Assembly (NCBI GenBank): GCA_907164885.2
Contig: OU015490.1
Location: 91,484,799-91,548,798 of the forward strand
Direction of reading: 5' to 3'
DNA from: Dolomedes plantarius
Lineage: Eukaryota; Arthropoda; Arachnida; Araneae; Dolomedidae
Length of the DNA: 64,000 bases
The notes under the pieces: generated by a model
Told to the model about the DNA's origin: nothing
The model's input: only the letters and a program-made list of their open reading frames with translations
Databases searched by the model: none
Part shown: positions 60,492-64,000 of the stretch, in pieces
Position numbering within the stretch: the stretch's first letter is position 1
Layout: the number at the start of each line of letters is the position of its first letter
Position numbers and translations under genes: made by a program

Positions 60492-62716
60492 ATAAGTCGG
60501 ATGGACTCTGGTACCTACGCGCGATCACCCAACGGACTCCCATTATGAACGCAGACGGACGCGCTTCATTCTTTTTCTGCCGGCACTAAGTCAAGAGAAG
60601 TGATAACAAGGCCAAAAGGTTTTCTCTCCCCACTGCTCCCGGCATAACGTTACGCGGACTTTGCGCTATCATCGGGTCGCTTCTTCAGCTGACGTTATGA
60701 CAGAATATTCCTGTGGAGGCATGATGTGACGAAAATTCTTTAACGACAAAATGTGCCGATAACCGAACATAGTTCAACGATTCGTAATACTTCTGGATGG
60801 ATTCTTCTGTGAGTGTCTGCCCTGCGAGAGAGTCACCGTTAATTGCTTTTCTACAACAAAAAGGGCCCCGGCCTTCCATGCTTCGCCAGCGAGTGTTCCG
60901 CCGTGCCGATGAAATTAGGTCAACGCCTTTCGTGAGTTTTCTTTTTTTTCTTCGTCAACAAAAAGATTTTCGCCCAACTCCATGTTATATCAGCATTTTG
61001 AGTTTTAGTGTGCGCGAGTGAAAGTTTTCTAATTGTGTTCCTTGTATTAGGCGAAAACTGTGACAGAAGATTTGTTGTGAAAAATTGAATCGTAGATATC
61101 ACCGATATACAAGTTGTGTAATGAAGCACTTCATCTACAAGGTGAACGAAAGTTCAAGATTTGGTGTTTTCAAATGTTATAATTTAATGTAATAAGTGCA
61201 ATGTTGAAAAATAAATAAATAAATAAATAAAGAGAAAAAAAATCTATCTTGCTTCAACTTTCTTTTAATATACTGTTATATGTGAATTTTTTTTTTAGAT
61301 CTCAAAATTAATACCCGAATGTGACATTCCTACTTCTTTTATCTTTGTTAAATTCCCTCCTTCTCGAAGAATCTATCCTATCACCCACCTCTAGCTTCGT
61401 TTCGTTTTTTGGAAGCCATCCCAGTTGCCTGTAAAACCAAGACTTTAAATTCACGTAAACTCTTCAGTCACAAGAAGTGCTGAATAAAAATAAATAAATA
61501 GACTTAATAGATAAAGACAGACCATGGAATGAACACTCCTTTGCTCTCCCAATTCTTATTTATACTTCCACGGGTATGACATATGTCCACTTTCCTATTT
61601 CTCTACTTTTGTACTAGACAAGATGTTGTTTTTGGCTGTCATATCCCGTTGGGAGAATCACGGTTGGTCCACTGTACGGCCATTTTTCTTTAGCCCTTTT
61701 TCGTTAGAGAACAATAGGGAGAAAGAAACCCACTTTTTTATGCAAACAATTACACACACCCTCACTCCTTAGAAGTAGAATTATAAAGAATTTGAAACTA
61801 AGTAGTTTGGGATTACATACACACAAACAGATACCTCTAACACAAAACATGGAGCTCCTCAGCAAATCAAAATAAATGTGCACAAGTGAAGATTAAATAA
61901 AAGTATTTGGAAAAGAGATAGAAAAATGTTAGAAGAAATAAGAGTATAATAAATAATGAATATTGAAGATGAGAATGATAAGAAATAAAAAGTGTTAAAA
62001 ATATAATAAAGAGAATTTTGAAATGATTGAGTATTTTGAAATAAATTGTGATAAATGTAATATTTTGTTATTTATATAAATAGAAACAATTTTTTTTGGG
62101 TTGTGAAGTGTTGTGATACAGTTAAATGTAATTTTATTATTTAGTTATCATACAAGAGTATTATTTTGCTACTATTCAAGAAAAGTGAAATTTTTTTGTG
62201 TTTTGCGCTTGCGAAATGTTATACATAGTAAAAAGAGACTGTGGTATTTTATGTAATTTCCTCTTCAAAGTGATAAATCTGCTTCAGATAGTGAAAAGAC
62301 AGTCAAATTATGATGGACAGATCATTCATTCATTCAGAAGAAGAATTTTATTTTGGACTCACGCCATGACAGTGAGAATTTTGGGGGGAAATTGTATTGT
62401 TGTCAAGTTATACTTTTATTACTACATTTTTTTGTCATTTTCGTTGTTTGTTTTTGTTATTTGTATTGGTCAACTCGGAGTAATAGCAGAAGATATTTCC
62501 AGTGTATAAAACTAATGTATATTTACAATGTATGTTTACAGTAGAAATTTAAAGTGTATTATTCATTGGAATTGTTTACGACTGGTCATGTGACTCTGCT
62601 ACTAAATTAACTTTTCAAAATTTTACTTTGTAAAACTTTTTTCCAAATTTCTGGTCTACTCCCTTCTGAGTGAGTCTACCCACTAATGCAGGCATTGGTG
62701 GGCAGACTCTTCATAG
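60492..62716. other. Interior of the LTR element, non-coding
   Basis: No reading frame resembles a retroelement protein. GC is higher near 60500-60930, then the sequence becomes very AT-rich. Confidence 0.5.
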
Positions 62717-62735
62717 ACGGGGGGGGGGGATATTC

Positions 62736-63174
62736 TATAACATATAAAACCTCAAAACCCTTTCAAAATTCTAAATTCTTTTTAAATTTTCCTTGTGCGT
62801 AGAAAAATCACGTTTTCCGCTTTCATTTTAAGAACAAAGGAGTTTATTTTGGCAGATACTATAACGATCTCTGTAAATTTGGAGATAATCCCTCTTCATT
62901 ATATAAGATTTCAAGCCCGGAGATCCAGACACAGCGAATCGCTGCTCGTTGCATGGTCACGTGACACGTCGGCTATGAAAAGTTATATAAGGGCCTGTGG
63001 TCAAGAAAAGGCGAGCTTTCTACATTTGTCTTTGCCCCGAGAAGATGTGTCTTCTTTATAATAAAATGCTTAAACGTAAATAACCCGTGCCATCTCTGCT
63101 CCCGGTTTGACTTTACTTGTAGCATGCCGGGTCCTTAATTCGTCTTTCTTCCTGGGGTGGGCCTGACATGTTAC
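62736..63174 (+). repeat. 3' LTR
   Basis: Aligns along its length with 60059-60491 with scattered substitutions. It has a small insertion (CCCGTGCCATCTCTGCTCCC) and a deletion in the following CGTCTTTAATTG stretch. It ends at a (CA)n tract. Confidence 0.8.
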
Positions 63175-63218
<44 letters not shown>

Positions 63219-63220
63219 GT
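63175..63220. repeat. (CA)n then (TA)n microsatellite
   Basis: A CA run of about 33 bp and a short TA run. Confidence 0.9.
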
Positions 63221-63287
63221 ATACATAAAAAGAATTTCTCCCTATTTCCCCCTTTAGGTGTATGCCTAACTGACAAAATCTTTTATA

Positions 63288-63524
63288 AAAGTTTTGTACT
63301 GGCCTGGGAATAGTCCTGATCTGAATCCTAGTGAAAATTGTTGGCCTATAACGGGTACGAAAATTGCTGCTAAGAAGCCTGCTACTAAGACTAAACTGCA
63401 GGAAAACATTATTAGGGTTTGGTTCCATGCAAATGGCCAGGATTACGTTCGGAAGTTGATATCCTCTATGACGGACCGCTACAAGGCTGTCATCGCAGAT
63501 CGTGGAGGATCTACTAAATATTGA
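63288..63524 (+). pseudogene. Tc1-like transposase C-terminal remnant
   Basis: YWPGNSPDLNPSENCWPITG holds the last catalytic block; the spacing to Glu is kept (SPDLNPSEN). The ending MTDRYKAVIADRGGSTKY is typical of Tc1-type C-termini. Everything upstream of this block is missing, and no TIR can be paired. Confidence 0.75.
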
Positions 63525-63833
63525 AGTGATCCTTAAGCGTGTATACACATCTAAGTACATGTAATATGACTGCAGCTATGTAAAATTTACGTTAACTACA
63601 AAATTTGTGCATCAATAACTTTGTTCCACGTTTTGTTCAATATGGTATTTTTCCCTATTTTTCATTTTTCTTAGTAATTAAGTGAAAATAATTTACTAAT
63701 TCTAATAAAACTTGATTAAGATTAACGATACAACATTTTATCGTAACAATATGAGCTGTACGTAAATCATTTACATAAGACGCATTATTTGCCCAATTTT
63801 CCACTTTATATATATATATATTTGCAATATATA

Positions 63834-64000
63834 CAGTGTGTAACAAAATTATAAGACCATCCAAATTATCACTCATTTTAATATTATACTGCATAAAATG
63901 AATAATTTTAAAATTTGAAGCAAATGAAAAAAGTTATATTTTCTCAAATAAATCGCTTAAAGGAAAAAAAATTGAGTTAATTTCACACAGCAAATGATTT
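63834..64000. mobile_element. TIR of a Tc1-like element running off the window
   Basis: CAGTGTGTAACAAAATTATA immediately after TA resembles Tc1-type ends. The rest lies beyond 64000 if the element is complete. Confidence 0.45.

Larger units (their letters stand above)
60059..63174 (+). mobile_element. Non-autonomous LTR retrotransposon
   Basis: Two direct repeats of 433 and 439 bp (60059-60491 and 62736-63174) enclose about 2.24 kb. Immediately before the right repeat is a purine run (GACGGGGGGGGGGA, 62717-62730), the expected polypurine tract. The interior has no gag, protease or polymerase reading frame; it would depend on enzymes from another element. I cannot identify a primer-binding site with confidence or assign Gypsy, BEL or Copia. 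Confidence 0.8.

Noticed and set aside
60685..61021. gag-like reading frames inside the LTR element
   Set aside because: Overlapping short frames on both strands with no zinc knuckle, protease or capsid feature.

Overview
This is a gene-poor, AT-rich eukaryotic window. The many Tc1/mariner, pogo/Tigger, piggyBac-like, hAT-like, Harbinger-like and Helitron-like sequences, with retroelement debris and long (TA)n and (CA)n microsatellites, suggest an invertebrate animal. An arthropod, perhaps an arachnid, would fit, but nothing here identifies the species. I could not support any host protein gene, rRNA or conventional tRNA gene. Most of the recognisable coding sequence is transposase or reverse transcriptase, and nearly all of it carries stops or frameshifts.

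Layout. 0-2.1 kb: tRNA-derived SINE pieces, one split by a small inverted-repeat element that has expanded into a 112-bp tandem array. 2.2-5.3 kb: a decayed DD41D mariner and a 1.8-kb mariner-like element with about 225-bp terminal inverted repeats (TIRs). 5.4-7.7 kb: a Tigger-like element. 8.7-14.4 kb: two DD36E Tc1-like copies in opposite orientation, a Tc1-like element, hAT-like MITEs and a solo-LTR-like block. 15.1-18.5 kb: a pogo MITE, an internally deleted pogo element that still encodes only a DNA-binding domain, and a Tc-like relic. 19.6-20.3 kb: a truncated Tc1 relic. 23.7-27.7 kb: a reverse-transcriptase relic broken by two TA-targeted transposons, DD41D and Tc1. 28.2-30.1 kb: a long TA tract, an assembly gap and an internally deleted second copy of the 1.8-kb mariner. 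30.7-34.7 kb: a piggyBac-like MITE, a Helitron end with a minisatellite, a reverse-transcriptase fragment between inverted arms, and a Tc1 fragment. 34.65-36.4 kb: a possible element encoding a psq-type helix-turn-helix and a PHD-like finger without a DDE core. 39-47 kb: deleted pogo, deleted Tc1, a mariner carrying a third (internal) copy of its end, and a 2.5-kb Tigger element. 47.4-53.2 kb: tandem repeats, Helitron-like segments, Harbinger-like and piggyBac-like MITEs. 53.2-59.3 kb: three copies of a 0.97-kb pogo-type MITE, one inserted into another, plus a gag zinc-knuckle relic and a deleted mariner. 60.06-63.17 kb: a non-autonomous LTR retrotransposon with two full LTRs. The right edge has another Tc1 relic and one TIR running off the window.

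How it fits together. The cut-and-paste elements in the TA-targeting group mostly begin and end at TA, and many lie directly inside (TA)n arrays. The arrays may act as landing sites, or may have grown from the TA target duplications. The most interesting observations are: two divergent Tigger-like elements that both carry His where the third catalytic Asp is expected; an internally deleted pogo element with an open DNA-binding-only reading frame; a mariner whose internal inverted end creates a nested mini-element; a self-nested MITE; and a MITE that became a satellite inside a SINE. I see no complete, convincingly active new system. All boundaries, motif counts and family calls come from reading by eye.
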